A stretch of DNA of 64,000 nucleotides from Membranipora membranacea (GCA_914767715.1 OU612072.1:26288001-26352000); one strand, 5' to 3'. Positions 12,893 through 25,344 are shown, counted from the first letter of the stretch. The notes: generated from the sequence alone by a model not told the origin. Numbers and translations are program-made.

Positions 12893-13133
12893 GACGTAGC
12901 GCAGTTTGTTTCGGGAACATGCCCACTAATGTAAAATCGTCTTGGGTTCGGATCCTGCTGCAGTGTACCAACTACCTGGGCTCAATTGAGGCCCCATGTG
13001 TGCTAAGACCTGCCTCATAACTGAGGACATCTTGGCACCGAATACTTCGCGTTTATTTCTCAGTCTTCGAACAGAGTCAGACTTGCTAGTTCTAAGCCAA
13101 CAGATTTTGCAGACTCTTATGAGAAACTCTAAT
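12893..13133 (+). mobile_element. tRNA-derived SINE, family S1 (U2 copy)
   Basis: Duplicated copy of the SINE at 3,539, at the same distance downstream of the A-gene polyadenylation signal. The A box is degraded (GTAGCGCAGTTTG); the B-box region reads GGGTTCGGATCC. Confidence 0.6.
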
Positions 13134-13421
13134 GTGATTTCTTAATCGTTGATGGCTATCATGTTATTGTACATCTGCAAATTATTGGTGTGAATTACAC
13201 TGTGGTCAGCTGATGTTTGACTAGTTTCACCTACCGTGGCAAAGGAGTAATTTTTCATTTAGAGTGTTTGGAGCAGAAGATTCCAACAGAATAGCAATGC
13301 AATCTGCATTCATAAAAAGCAAGAGAGATTACTGATGAGTTTACGCCACACCCTAAACTGATCAAACAGGCTAGCAGATTAAGTACTCTTTAGTATCAGA
13401 GAGTATATCAGGGTCTGCATA

Positions 13422-13799
13422 TTGGGAAAACGATCAGCACGAATCCAAAAAGAATCCAAAGTGGAAAAAAAACTAGTGACAACTTTTGCTTTTTATCATG
13501 AGGTAGTGTCACCGTCAAAACATTTAGCATTCACTGATTTACCCCAAGTAAGCTTCATTTTCTGCCTTGGTACACAGGATATTAACACAATGTCTCAGTA
13601 TAAGAATGGTGATACTAATAGTAGTATTGTGGATGAAGGAGAGAAGTTTAACATGTTAAATGAAGGTCTCTATGTCTCTTTCAGTGTTTATGATAGCTGC
13701 GAAAATTTATCCCTAGTTGCGCGCAACCAATCAATTGGCAATCTTTTATCCCTGCTTTTGCAATATTTCCAACTTATCTTGTTTGCGAGTGAAATTTAG
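13422..13799 (+). CDS. Duplicon open frame B2, doubtful coding status
   Basis: A frame of 125 codons whose middle matches B1 (LPQVSFIF, GTQDI, EGLYVSFSVYDSCEN). The upstream start differs because the sequence around the B1 Met has changed. It ends after a Leu-rich tail similar to the B1 C-terminus (GNLLSLL, QYFQLI). No domain is recognised. It may be only a slowly decaying piece of the duplicon. Confidence 0.18.
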   Translation: MGKRSARIQKESKVEKKLVTTFAFYHEVVSPSKHLAFTDLPQVSFIFCLGTQDINTMSQYKNGDTNSSIVDEGEKFNMLNEGLYVSFSVYDSCENLSLVARNQSIGNLLSLLLQYFQLILFASEI

Positions 13800-14825
13800 C
13801 CTCTATTTTTTCAATGCAATTGAAAAAGTGTCTTTTTTTTAGTTGACGGTTATTTGCTGTAAATGATCACATGCATTTGAGATTTTCTCCCCTTACCTAA
13901 AAGTCAGAAAACTCTGTGATCATCGTCGGCGGTAACTTTAAGGGAAACAGAGAGAGTTCATAAGTGAAAAGCCCATTTTTGACAGGGCATGCAGAGGTTG
14001 TATCTTTTGCAAGTTTGTTAAAAGTTCCTGTTTGTGATAAAGTAATACTGCACATAACGGATTCGTTCCAATTATTGTATTGTATCAAGACAGAAAAAGA
14101 TCTTTAAATAAGTTATCATAATATTTTCGGAGTCTTGAGTTAACCCTTTGAGTATGTGCCATGAAACAGGACAGGGAAGTAAGTATGAGATTATCTAGTG
14201 TATATTTTGGCGTATAAAACAATATTTTAAGTCCCGAAGCGGTGGCTGCTGACTAAACCCTTTGATGATCTTTGAATATATATATATATATATGTGGGGG
14301 AGGGGTGTTACCACATCTCCCAACCTACTGACTTACTTACAAACAGCAACAAAGTGTATCAACTAAACTTCATCATGTTGGTTCTTCTGAAAATAGGTTA
14401 TGGGGGCAGAGTGGCTATTATGAACTAAACATTATCGCTGATGTTAGGGCTGAATTACGAGAACAATTAACTACAAACTATTAACAATACTTGGGTCAAC
14501 AGAAAAAGGAAGATATTATTACCGTGTTTATAATAATTATTAGTGGGTTGAAATTTTTTCATTCTTTACAGCCCTTCCCAGTCAATAAATTACTATGAAT
14601 TTCACTTTTATTCATTATTCTGACTCATATTTGCAGTACCGGGAGGCTACCCTGGGCTTTGCCGAACTCATCTATGTCATACAGTGTCATTATTTAGTGC
14701 AACTTAATTCCTCCTCAGAATGTCTAATTGCTATCTATCACAAGAGAAGTAAAGACTACAGAAGAACTATCACAATTCCTTGATGACTAATTGACATTAT
14801 TTTTAATTGGTCAGGAAAATTAAGG

Positions 14826-14832
14826 TATTAAA
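14826..14832 (+). promoter_or_regulatory. Altered TATA box of gene A3
   Basis: The paralogous TATAAAAGG is TATTAAAGG here, 69 nt upstream of the start codon. The change may weaken TBP binding and so A3 expression; this is inference. Confidence 0.55.
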
Positions 14833-14894
14833 GGCCCTGCTGTTGTGATGACAATCATCATTCAACACTTGGATTTACAAGGAAGACTGACTGA

Positions 14895-15769
14895 ATGGGT
14901 GAGTGAGTTACAAGCTAGGATAATTCGGCTGGTAAAACGCTGTGAGCAAAGCAACACACCATGATCTTGAATCTTTGATTTCCTGGGTTGGAAATGAAAA
15001 AAAATGTTTTTTTATATTCAATCTTTTAATCTGATCATGGCTAGTTGAGAAATTTGTCCCTTTTTAATTATTATTATTAGTATTTTGATATTTGATTATC
15101 ATTATTTAATACTTTTCAGCTATGACAGAGTTGATCATCCTGGCTGTCGCCGCTGTGGCATGTGTTAGCGCCGGTTACCAGAGCTCTGCCTACGGAGCAA
15201 CTGTTCGAACTCACTACCAAGCACCTGCACCAGTATACTATCCTACTCCCGCAAAGCAATACTACAACAGTGAGTTGATTCTACTCATTATACTGATCAT
15301 TGAGTGTTACGTAAATCATCAAACCATCGAAGATCAATTAAAAAGAATTTGATTTTTTTCCTAAATCATGAATACGTCAAATTAAGATTATTCGAAATAA
15401 ACAGATGTTTACTAGATTTTTTCTGAATCATCGATTTCGAAAACATAATTGAATAATTATGACACTTCTCAAACCTATCCCAAGAACTTCCCGGAAACTG
15501 CCTAATAACCAATACAGGACTCACTTGTTGGTCCATGTTCTTAACTGTCAATAATTGTCCATTTATACTTCTATTTTTCTATCTTAGAACCAGCACCCTA
15601 TTACAACGCAGAACCACATTACAACGACGGTCCAAAGTACAGCCATGGACACCAATATAACCATGGCCGACTAGATAACCCATCACCAAGTTACAACCAT
15701 GGCCGACAATATAACCGAGCACCAAAGTACATCCGCGCAACACAGTACAACACACATCATAAGTACTAA
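14895..15769 (+). CDS. Secreted Tyr/His/Pro-rich repeat protein A3
   Basis: Exons 14895-14898, 15120-15269 and 15588-15769 give 111 aa. The signal peptide starts MAMTEL, with Lys5 replaced by Glu, unusual for the basic n-region; Cys16 is kept. The mature chain starts Gly-Tyr-Gln-Ser-Ser. Exon 3 is 36 nt shorter than in A1 and A2, exactly one 12-residue repeat. It has Arg/Ile substitutions (RAPKYIRATQYN), and a GRLDN replaces the usual GRQHN. AATAAA is at 15,992-15,997. The reading frame is intact, but the acidic n-region, altered TATA box and drifting repeats suggest relaxed constraint. All introns are phase 1. Confidence 0.8.
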
Positions 15770-16059
15770 TTATGCCTCCATATGATTACAGAATACTTCG
15801 TAAAATGTCCCTTTGTGATTTTCACACATTATGGCCAAGAATTTGATAATTTGAATTTTAAAAACTATTTAGTCGATACTACACCCTCTGCTGATAGTTT
15901 TATAACGTTGTTGAAATTTTTTGTTGAATTTTTTTGTTGAATTTTTTTGTTTTGTATAATTCACACCTGTCTTATAAACATCTCTATTTTAAATAAATGT
16001 CATTGCTCGCAAATGAGTATTCATGCTTTTTGTGATGGAGTATGCTAACTGGAGCAGCA

Positions 16060-16300
16060 CGTAGCTGAGTTGGTTTAGAGAACATGCCCACCAATGCAAA
16101 GGCATTTTGGGTTCGTATCATGCTGCAGTCTACCATCTACTGGGCTCAATTGGTGGTCAAGGTGTGCTACAACTTGCTTGCAAACTGAGGGTATCTTGGC
16201 ACCGAAAACTGTGCTGTTATTTCTCAGTCTTTGAACAGAGTCAGACTTGCAAGTTCAAACCGCACAGTTCTTGCAGACTCTTAAGAGAAACTCCAATGTG
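16060..16300 (+). mobile_element. tRNA-derived SINE, family S1 (U3 copy)
   Basis: Third duplicated copy, beginning near CACGTAGCTGAGTTGG and downstream of A3. The B-box region reads GGGTTCGTATCA. Same position relative to the gene as in U1 and U2. Confidence 0.6.
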
Positions 16301-16511
16301 ATTTTATATTCGTAGGTGGCTATCATGTTGTTGTACATCTTAAAACTAATGGTGTGAATTACACTGTGGTAAGCTGATGTTTGATGAGTTTCACCTACCA
16401 TGACAAAGCAATGGAGTAGTTTTTCATCTTCTGTGTTTGGAGCATAAGATTCCAGAAGAGTAATAGTGCAATCTACATTCATAGAAAGCAAGAGAGATTA
16501 CTGATGAGTTT

Positions 16512-17027
16512 ATGCAACACTCTAATCTGATCAAACAGGCTAGCAGATTAAGTACTCTTAAGTCTCAGAGAGTATATCAGGGTCTGCATATTGGAATAAC
16601 AATCAGTACAAATCCAAAAACAATTCAAAGTGGAAAAAAAAATAGTGACAATTTTTGCTTTTTATCACAATTGAAACATTTAGCATTCGCATTCAAACAA
16701 CCAAAAATGGAAAATGAACTAATGAACATTTCTGCTTTTTATCATGAGGAAGTCTCACTGTTGAAACATTTAGCATTCACTGGTTTACCCAAAATAAGCT
16801 TCATTTTCAGCCTTGGTACTCAGGATATTATCACAATGTATCAGTATAGGAATGGTGATCATATTAATAATATTGTGGATGAAGGAGAGAAGTGTAACAT
16901 GTTAACTGAAGGTCTCTATGTCTCCTTCAGTGTTTATGATAGCTGCAAAAAATGTATTCCTAGTTGCACGCAACCATCCAATCATCCATCCCTCTGTGTG
17001 GGTAGCCTCGTCACTCAGCTACAGTAA
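16512..17027 (+). CDS. Duplicon open frame B3, doubtful coding status
   Basis: An open frame of 171 codons; the part homologous to B1 starts at the Met at 16,707 (CCAAAAATGG, as in B1). It keeps GTQDI and EGLYVSFSVYDSC, then shifts relative to B1 after Asp-Ser-Cys because of an extra A in an A-run, so the C-termini are unrelated. The donor-like site of B1 is destroyed (CCAAAATAAGC). This frame change argues against a conserved full-length product. Confidence 0.18.
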   Translation: MQHSNLIKQASRLSTLKSQRVYQGLHIGITISTNPKTIQSGKKNSDNFCFLSQLKHLAFAFKQPKMENELMNISAFYHEEVSLLKHLAFTGLPKISFIFSLGTQDIITMYQYRNGDHINNIVDEGEKCNMLTEGLYVSFSVYDSCKKCIPSCTQPSNHPSLCVGSLVTQLQ

Positions 17028-19632
17028 AGAAATGTGTGGGTATAAGTATCTCCTATTTTAATTGGCTATCTTTTATCTCCGCTTTTCCAAAATTTCCAAC
17101 TTATCTTGCTTGCTAGTAAAATTTCACCTCTATTTTATATTTTTATCGAATATTTAGTTGACAGTTATTTCCTGTAAATGCTCACAAACGTTTGATGTTT
17201 TCTCCCCATACCTAATATGCAGAAAACTCTGCGATCATCAGATGCAGAGTCTTTAAAGGGAACAGAGATTCCATAAGTGAAAAGCAAATTTTTGACAGGG
17301 CATGCAGAGATTGTATCTTTTGCAAGCTTGTTAAAAGTTCCAGTTTGTGATTAAGTAATACTGAATAATATTGAGCATTTACAGCTGCATCTACATATTA
17401 AACGATAGAGTTTGCTCCTGTGGTTGAGCTTGGTTTTACCCTCCACTGTGCCAGCTCTAAAACCAAACCTATAAATACTAATTAATTAAATAGTAAAGGA
17501 AGAGATGAAGAGGTTTTAATTTCCTTTTGATGTTTATCAGTACTGTCTATTCATCATGTCAGTTATATCGTTTTTTGGTATGACAGGAGTAATATCCACA
17601 TCAATAATGTCACATCCTAGGATCTTTTAGACATGATTAATTGGTGGTATCAATCACATACGACGGCAAGCTCGGTAAGTTACCACAAAAACTACTCACC
17701 AAGTTATCAATCATTTCAAGTACGCCAAATAATCATTTCATCTTTATGCCTAAAAAAAGTTTATTTAGAGTGATTTCTATAGAATAAGTTAAGGCTCTTG
17801 GCAAACTCCTTTACAATAATATAATCTCGAGGTAGAGAAATGCAGATATTCTGCTGGAATCGAAGAGAAATCCCAGGTACACTCTGATAGCACGAAGCGA
17901 TTAAAAGTTGCCCGGAGTCCTCCTACTGAGAGTGTGATACATCCTAGTAAACTAGAATGCATCCTAGAGGTGAGGCCATGGTGGACCTCCTAACCGTAAG
18001 TGTGCAGCAAGCAAGAAGCGATTATAGTAATTGCATTGCATCAAGATACTGACTTCATTCCTGCAGCGGTGGAACGGCATATTGAATAATAGTAGCTTCA
18101 CTGGTGAGGTGAGGGAAGAATTACTCAGCATGGATACCAGCTGTTTTTTTATTTTAACATTTTTCATCAATAACAAGGACATGTAGATGTGAAAGTAAAA
18201 ATAATACAAGACTGCAACAGTTCCAGATCAACATATGCCTATCTATTAGTCTCGTACTTGCGGCCAACCGTCCAATCGTCAAGCAAAGTAGACCAGCTAC
18301 CCTGACCCTACTAAATGGCTATAGGATACCACTTGTTGAAACAAGGGCGGTTCACTGTTACCGTCAGTTTATTAGATTTTCACTGTTGAAGGCGGATGAG
18401 TACATGAACAATTGTGATGAAAAGTATACTGAGGAAAGTATTCAACAAATCTTGTCTTGTTTTACGAAAATAAAGTTGAAAAAGGTTATATAGCGTGCAC
18501 ACATAGCTTGATATGATGATATACTATGAAGATCTGTTCTGCTGTTCAAAATTGACATCTCTGATAATTAGGCACTGCGCCTGTTGATGGATTGTTTCTG
18601 TTGGATAATGCGTAAGAGTAGTCCAGTCGATCCAGAGAAACTAATCCTGCTATCTGGCAGCCAATAAATCGCAATTTATAATCATAAATACAGATACAAG
18701 CTAGTCAGCGGCTACAGGGAAGAAAAAAAGAACTCACTGTATCTAAAAAAAATAACTGGAAGAGGAAGAAATAAACAAACAAGCACATCAAGCATATTGA
18801 TTGGCTCATTTTTACAGAGTGATTAATTGCTTTCCTATCACAGGTGCCAAAACTTTGCATTAATATGGTTCAATTCCTCAGTGATTATATGATCTAATCA
18901 TCTGGTAGGAATGGGAAAGGTATGAAAGGCCATACTGTAGATATGATGATCCTCATAAAACACATGTGCTCGCTAACCGCAATATTGAGACATTGTCACA
19001 TTGCATTCTTTTTTAAAAACCTCCAATAAAATATATTGGAATTACACTAGAACATTACCATTACCTCTAAATCATGTTGTTTCATTGGACATAAATACTT
19101 AGGAGTATCAATCGGGTAGGTTTTGAGGATAGGCGTCATGGCTATTTTTCTGATTCTCCACTCATCTAGGGATCGATGATCGATTGATCAAGGTTTTGTT
19201 GAGTTACCAGAAATACTATTTTTTGTTTATAATCTTGTATTACCAATCTTCAAATGCTTATAAACAAAACATAACATTTGAAAACCTTGAGTGTGACCCC
19301 TATCATGTCTGCCTCCAACGAGGGACATAAACCATCAACCATGGATACGTCCTCAAACTTCTCAATTAATGAGTCAGGTATTATCATTTCATTTTAGCCT
19401 ACTGCTGCATTGTTCTAAATTTCTTTTCCTAGCTGTTGTGTATTACTTGTGTAACATTTTACTGCTAATTAATGCCTGCAGTTTGTAATGCCTGTAGTTT
19501 GTAATTTACCTGTCATTGTTCTTGATTTTTAGCTACATGTCTTTTTAATTCTTCACCATATTTTATCAATTCTTTTTCTGTTTTCTTGGAGCAAGTACTA
19601 AGGCCTTATTCTTCTCCAGAATAAACATGGAA

Positions 19633-19635
<3 letters not shown>

Positions 19636-19670
<35 letters not shown>
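19636..19670. repeat. (TA)n microsatellite
   Basis: About 17 uninterrupted TA units. The short Ile-Tyr frame across it is an artefact. Confidence 0.95.
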
Positions 19671-19672
<2 letters not shown>

Positions 19673-20983
19673 AATGCAATAGACAGGCAATGAGAAGTTT
19701 CCATAAATACTATATAGACACACTAATAAGTATGGAAACAACAGGGAATAGAAATTTTGGATGCATTCCACCAGCAATAACTACTTATACTGTAAAAAAA
19801 AGGATTCAAATGTGAAAGACTAGAGTGTTTGGCACTGCAGGCTAGTTGCAAAATTAAGTGGCAGTAATAATGTGTTGAGTAAGAGAAAGGAAGCCGTTTC
19901 ACTGAAACAGTAGATTAATTTGAGTTACATTTCTATCTTAGGGAGTAGATCGAATGCACCTTTGATTTTGGCCACAGTAATTCCTGAGGTTAAAAATAAT
20001 GCAGATCTAAAGAAACATTTCCATAGTTGATACCCTACAAAAAGTTGCAAAAACTAAATTCAGATCAAAGCGATTTGAGGCAACACTACCAAACTAACAA
20101 GGTTTCCGCAGGAAGACGACAAACTCCCTGGCCCTTTCCGGGAGTCATTCATTGTTAATCAATAAGGAATAGAAGAAGTTTCCCTTAACCTAAATTATCT
20201 TTATGCTCTATTGATGTTTTCGAGACTTGTCAGTTTCTGTAGAGATATTGCAATTGGTTTCAATCTAACATTGAACAACCTATCACAGATATTCGATGGC
20301 CCTACCTAGTTAATTATGAAAGAGAGATATTTTTGGGGATTTTCTCACGTCTCCCATCCTACTGACTATCTTTCAAACAGCCTCTAATGTTCATCAATAA
20401 TACTTCATCATACAAGTCTATCTAAATTTGTATCATGTTGGAGCAGAATGGCGACTATAAACTGAGTGATAACCTTTCTCACAGCTGAATAAACATGAAC
20501 CATAAACTATAAACTATAATCAATATTTAGGACAACTGGAATAGGAAGATATTAAAAACCATGGTTATGTTAATTGAAAGAGGGTTGAAATTTCCTTTTC
20601 GTCATACTAACAGCCCTTGCTAGTCAACAAATCACCATGGGTTTCATTACTATTTATTATTATGACTCACATCTGAAGTACTTGGAGTCTACCCTGCACT
20701 TTGCTGATACCAATCAATCATTTTCAGTATCAATATTCAATGCCACTCAACGTATAATTACTATCTATCACATGAGAAGGGTTTAAAACATGACTATGGT
20801 GGCAGTCAAATCAATCAATATGCCTGTATGTAATATAGCAAATCAGTTGCTTATGTTTCAGTTGGCAAATTTTTATATTTGATCTGAGAAATGGATCATG
20901 GATATTTGAAAAAATTTGTTCTTTCATTAGTTATTAATTTGAGTGCTACAAATTGACTGTCTTTATTCTTATTATTTTTTCAG

Positions 20984-21588
20984 CTATCTCAAAACTTATT
21001 CTTCTGGCTGTCGCCGCTATGGCATGTGTTAGCTCAGGTTACCAGGGCTCCGCCTACAGAGCACCTGTTCATACTCATTACAATGCACCTGCACTAGTGT
21101 ATTTCCCTACTCCTGCAAAGTAATACTATAATGGTGAGTTGACATCACTCATTATCCTGGTAATTGAGTATTAGTTATTATCAAACCATTGATGATCAAT
21201 TGAAAGAGATATGATTTTTTTCCTTGATCCAGAGGCTTACTAGATTTTCTCTGAACCATCAAATTGCAATACAGAATTGAATGTCTTTGATTTTTTATCT
21301 CTTGATTTATACATTTTCTCTTTTTTTATCTTAGAACCTGCACCGCATTACAACGCAGAACCACACTACAACCATGGTCGACAGTTTAATCAGGGACCAA
21401 AGTACAGTCATGGTAACCAATACAACCAAGCACCAAGTTACAACCGAGCAGCTCAGTACAAGCAAGCACCACGGTATAACCCAGCACCAAAATACAACCA
21501 TGCACCAAGTTACAAACATGGTCAACAGTATAACCCAGCACCAAAGTACAACCACGCATCGCAGTACAAAACACACCAGAAGTACTAA
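20984..21588 (+). pseudogene. Pseudogene A4 of the Tyr/His/Pro-rich family
   Basis: Exon 2 (20984-21133) and exon 3 (21335-21588) keep their splice sites and phase. The exon 2 codon that is CAA or CAG in all paralogues (Ala-Lys-Gln-Tyr) is TAA at 21,121-21,123, ending translation before exon 3. Upstream, the TATA box has become TTTAAAA near 20,781, and no ATGG-GTGAG first exon is found where it should be; exon 2 reads ATC-TCA where its paralogues have ATG-ACA, so it cannot supply a start codon either. Exon 3 is the longest of the family (254 nt, 84 codons plus stop, one 12-residue repeat more than A1 and A2) and is fully open, ending HQKY. AATAAA at 21,745-21,750 remains. This is a pseudogene by three independent lesions, unless exon 3 is used by another transcript. 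Confidence 0.85.
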
Positions 21589-24500
21589 ATTATGCTGCCA
21601 AAGACATAAGATCATGGAATACTTTGCAAAATTTCCTATTTCGATTTTCATACCTTCATTTATGACCAAGAACTTAATACACTTAAAACTTTTAATATTT
21701 TATTTTGTTTAATTCATACCTGCTTGAGTCACATCTTAATTTTAAATAAATGTTCTTGCACACAAATAAGTATTCATGATTTCTGTGGTAGAACATGCTA
21801 ACAGGTCGTACAGCCTCAAAAGAGAACCTCTGATGCGATTTGGAAGAACCAATTTTAATCATTGTTGAGCGTCACGTCTTTTTACATACGGACATTGTTG
21901 GTGTGAATAACAGAGTGAGCAGGTTACTTTAACTAGTTTCACCTACCATGGCAAAGCAAGGGTGTGATTGTCCATTTGGAGTGTGTTGAGCAGAAGATTC
22001 AAGGATGGTAACACTGCAATCTGCATTATTATATCAGATCAAACTGGTTTGCAGATTTAGTACTCGTAAGTTTTAGAGAATTCAGCAGGATAAATAAGGT
22101 GTGCTTCTAGGAATAGCAAACAGCACCACCGCAGAGACTGTATGCCTTTTATTATGATGTATAGTGATCAGTAAATCATGTAACATTCACAGGTCTACCT
22201 GTGAAGTAAGCTGCATGTTGGGCCCTGGTAACCTTAACATCATCTGATTTTTTCAATATAACAATATGCAGTTTGCATTAATATACTCTTGAAGATTGCA
22301 GCAGGAGGAGTGTGATTCTAGCAAAGTGTTTAAATTCAGTAATTTGCAATCAATTCAAATGTATCTCCAGCTTAAAATTAAAGTGCAATTGTAAGTGTCT
22401 ATTCATCACTTGAACACTTTTGAGTAGTGGAATGGAAAGCCATTCATATCTAGAAAAAGTTGATTAAATATGATATCAACTTGATTAGACGGACATGCAT
22501 GGTTATTTTTAAAGATGCATCCTCGCTACGACTAGAGCTGGGTTATGATCTAGACTACCTAGTTGACAGTCACACTGGCTCAGATACCCTAAAAAACCTA
22601 CAGACTTGGGAAAAGACTGTTTTTGAGACACATGTGCATCTATATTAAGGGTACTATTTCTTAACCGTATTTTTGCAATCAAAGCAACTTCACTACTGTT
22701 TATAGTTAGTGATAGCAATACGATGAAACAGTCAACAACCAATGCTTTATCTATCTCAAACTTATCCCTACCCATCTGTCATCCTATGCATTCACTATCG
22801 TACATTTCTTATCTTCAATTGGCAATCTTTAACAAACAAAAGTTTAAATTAAGAAATTTACCATGTTATGCATGATTTAGAGGCATAAAATGTTTGTATG
22901 TGGTGTTATCAGACGGGTAGATGATGTACGTTTTTGGTTAACAGTGTATGGTTCACTGTGATACCCTTAAAACAACTCAGAGATAGACAAGCTGGAGCTG
23001 GAGCTGTCTCAAGTTTGACATGTGTGTATAACAGCATCTAGAAAAGGTAGAATCCAAATCAGCATGAGTGTAATTAAAAGCGGTTTGCATGAATGATATG
23101 CTTAATTGTAACCAAACCATGGTGTACTGACTTGTACAAAAGCCCTGGACTGAGGCTGGTCATAGAAAAATTGATGAATACCGAAATATAATTAACACAA
23201 CTATTACCCATGTTAGCACTGACTTGTACACAGCTCTTGATGACAATGGGGCGAAAGCTAATCAGCAACCGATATGATGTTTTAAGTGTTCAGATCAAAT
23301 GAACTATATGTGGTTTATCACAAACACAGTAAAGCAGTTATAAACCAGGCATAAATTCTTGAGAAAGAAATTTGGGTTCAAAAGAGATCATCAAATTAAA
23401 TGACTGGCAGTCATTTGTTTCAAGGAGCTTTATCAAACAAAAATTGTTATAGAGACATGGATCTTCTAGGAGATCCCAGTGGGACCTTCTAAAAATTCCA
23501 TTCATTATACTCTTGTGAGGGCTCGGCTTAAAAATTCAGATGAAAGTCATTAAAGATCATTAACGGTATGCATTCTATTTATATGGTTCAATCAAGATAT
23601 AAGGTATGGCTAGAATTTGGCAACTACACTAGGCTCTACTATTACTGATTATCACAGATTGTCATAAAGCCTCAACATTACATAGATAAAAAAGAATCAT
23701 CTTGGTGCTTTCCCTGAAATAATCAAGAGTCCGGCACTTCTATCATGAGCTAATGAATTATTCAAATAAAATCACGTTTACAGATGCATCTACATATGGA
23801 AAATTGAGTTTGCCTGCTCTTCAACTGAGCCTATAAATACTATTAAATTAAAAAAGTATAGGAAGAGATAAACAGGTTTAAATTCCTTTTGATTTTTATC
23901 TGAAATGTCTATCAATCATATCAGGTAAATCATTATAGTAAAACAGGAGTAATATACACCTCAATAATGTCATATACATTTATTCTTACATGATTGATGT
24001 TCTTTCTCAGTATTTAATAATAATGTGGGACATAAGATTAATTCAGTCCTACACTTGGTCTGGTGGTAATTCAATGACAAGGGGGTGAGCAAACGGAATT
24101 ATCCATAAGTCATTATAATTATGCCAACTAATCATTTCCTCTATATGTCCTATACCTGATATATTTAAAAAAAACATGACAGATAAGTGCAGGCTTGAGG
24201 CAAACTGGGGGATGGAAATTTAGCTGATCTGCCGGAATTGAAGAGTAAACCCAGGCACACTCAGATATCAGGAAGCCATTTGGTAGTTGGAATATCTCAT
24301 CAAAGTTCAGTCCTCATTTGTGGAGGGATGGCACTTCATTTGAAATAAAATATAAGTAGACTTGTAATTGGAAGGAGAGAATTGTTCAGCGATGGGTACC
24401 AGGTGTTGTGGATCTTTCGTTATATTTTGTTCTATTAAGCAGATGTGTCACTATCATAGTGCAACATATATAGGCCAGTCTAAAACAGACCAAGACGAAC

Positions 24501-25344
24501 TGTCAATGTCTCAAGGTTCCGTCCTCATTCGTGCAGCGGTGATGCTTCGTTTGATATATTAAAACTACAATGGTAATTTGTAGGGGAGATCTATTCAACA
24601 ATGGGTACCAAGTTTTTCTGGTCTTTTGTTCTACAATGAAGTTCTGTCACTATCATAGTACGAAATAAATAAGCCAGTCTTTAACAAACCCAGACAAACA
24701 TAATATTACATTGTCATATTTCAGAATGAGAACACGTAACACACTAATATAATGATTGCATGAAAAAGGTTCAAGTAGTCAAGTCAGGTTTTCCAAAGAC
24801 AAAAGAAGCATTCACATGTGAATCGAAATATTTATTTGCTGAGAAGAGAAGTGCTGCTGTTTAGAATGGATTTGTTCGATAATCTGGCACCACGCCTGCT
24901 GATGGATTGTGTCTGTGGGATTATGTGTAAGAGAAGTCCAGTCGATCTAGAGAAACTTATCTAGCTAAAATCTGATATCCAGATATCTTAAATATAGGGA
25001 GCAGCTTGTAAGTGGTTACGAGGAAGAAAGAAAGAACTCTCTGCATCTATAAATAACAACTGGAAGAGGAAGATTAAACAATCATGTTATGATGTTTTAC
25101 ATTCCTTTTCTGAGTAAGAATTTACAAACTGCTAGTCATTAAATCAACATCGTAAAAGTTTGGGACTGACTTATGGTTACAATGTTAGGAAGTCAGCCTG
25201 CACTATAACAGGGTCATCAATAATACTTAGGCTTATTTTTATGAAATGTTAAATTGGTTTCCTATATCATTGCATTACATTGGTACAATTCCTCAATGAT
25301 TTATTAATCGGCCTTGTAGCCTATTGATCTGGTAGGAAAAGAAA

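Larger units (their letters stand above)
9151..14275 (+). repeat. Duplicon unit U2
   Basis: Second tandem copy, with the U1 order: 5' flank from about 9,150, gene A2, SINE S1, open frame B2. It lacks the distal 4 kb of U1 and runs directly into U3 at a TA-dinucleotide tract near 14,276. Its 5' flank contains a partial duplication of the promoter-upstream segment (about 10,620-10,805 and again 11,090-11,300) separated by an inserted sequence. The 9,150-11,630 stretch has no supported gene; the equivalent of the 434-634 open frame of U1 carries a stop near 9,721. Confidence 0.7.
14276..17830 (+). repeat. Duplicon unit U3 (deleted copy)
   Basis: Shortest copy. Its left end starts at a TA tract within the promoter-upstream segment, equivalent to about 1,680 of U1, so roughly 1.7 kb of flank is missing. 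It contains A3, SINE S1 and open frame B3. Near 17,360 it jumps to sequence equivalent to about 5,805 of U1, and near 17,830 to sequence equivalent to 9,170. The 17,040-17,830 stretch has no gene. Confidence 0.65.
17831..24210 (+). repeat. Duplicon unit U4 (diverged copy)
   Basis: Fourth copy, the most diverged. Recognisable parts: flank 17,840-18,200, promoter-upstream segment 18,780-18,960 and 20,330-20,760, pseudogene A4, a downstream flank without SINE S1 near 21,790, a decayed remnant of the B frame near 22,140-22,260, and 23,400-24,200 matching 5,450-6,060 and 8,990-9,180 of U1. Nothing coding is supported in 17,830-20,980 or 21,760-24,210. A pure TA-dinucleotide run lies at about 19,636-19,670. 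Confidence 0.6.
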
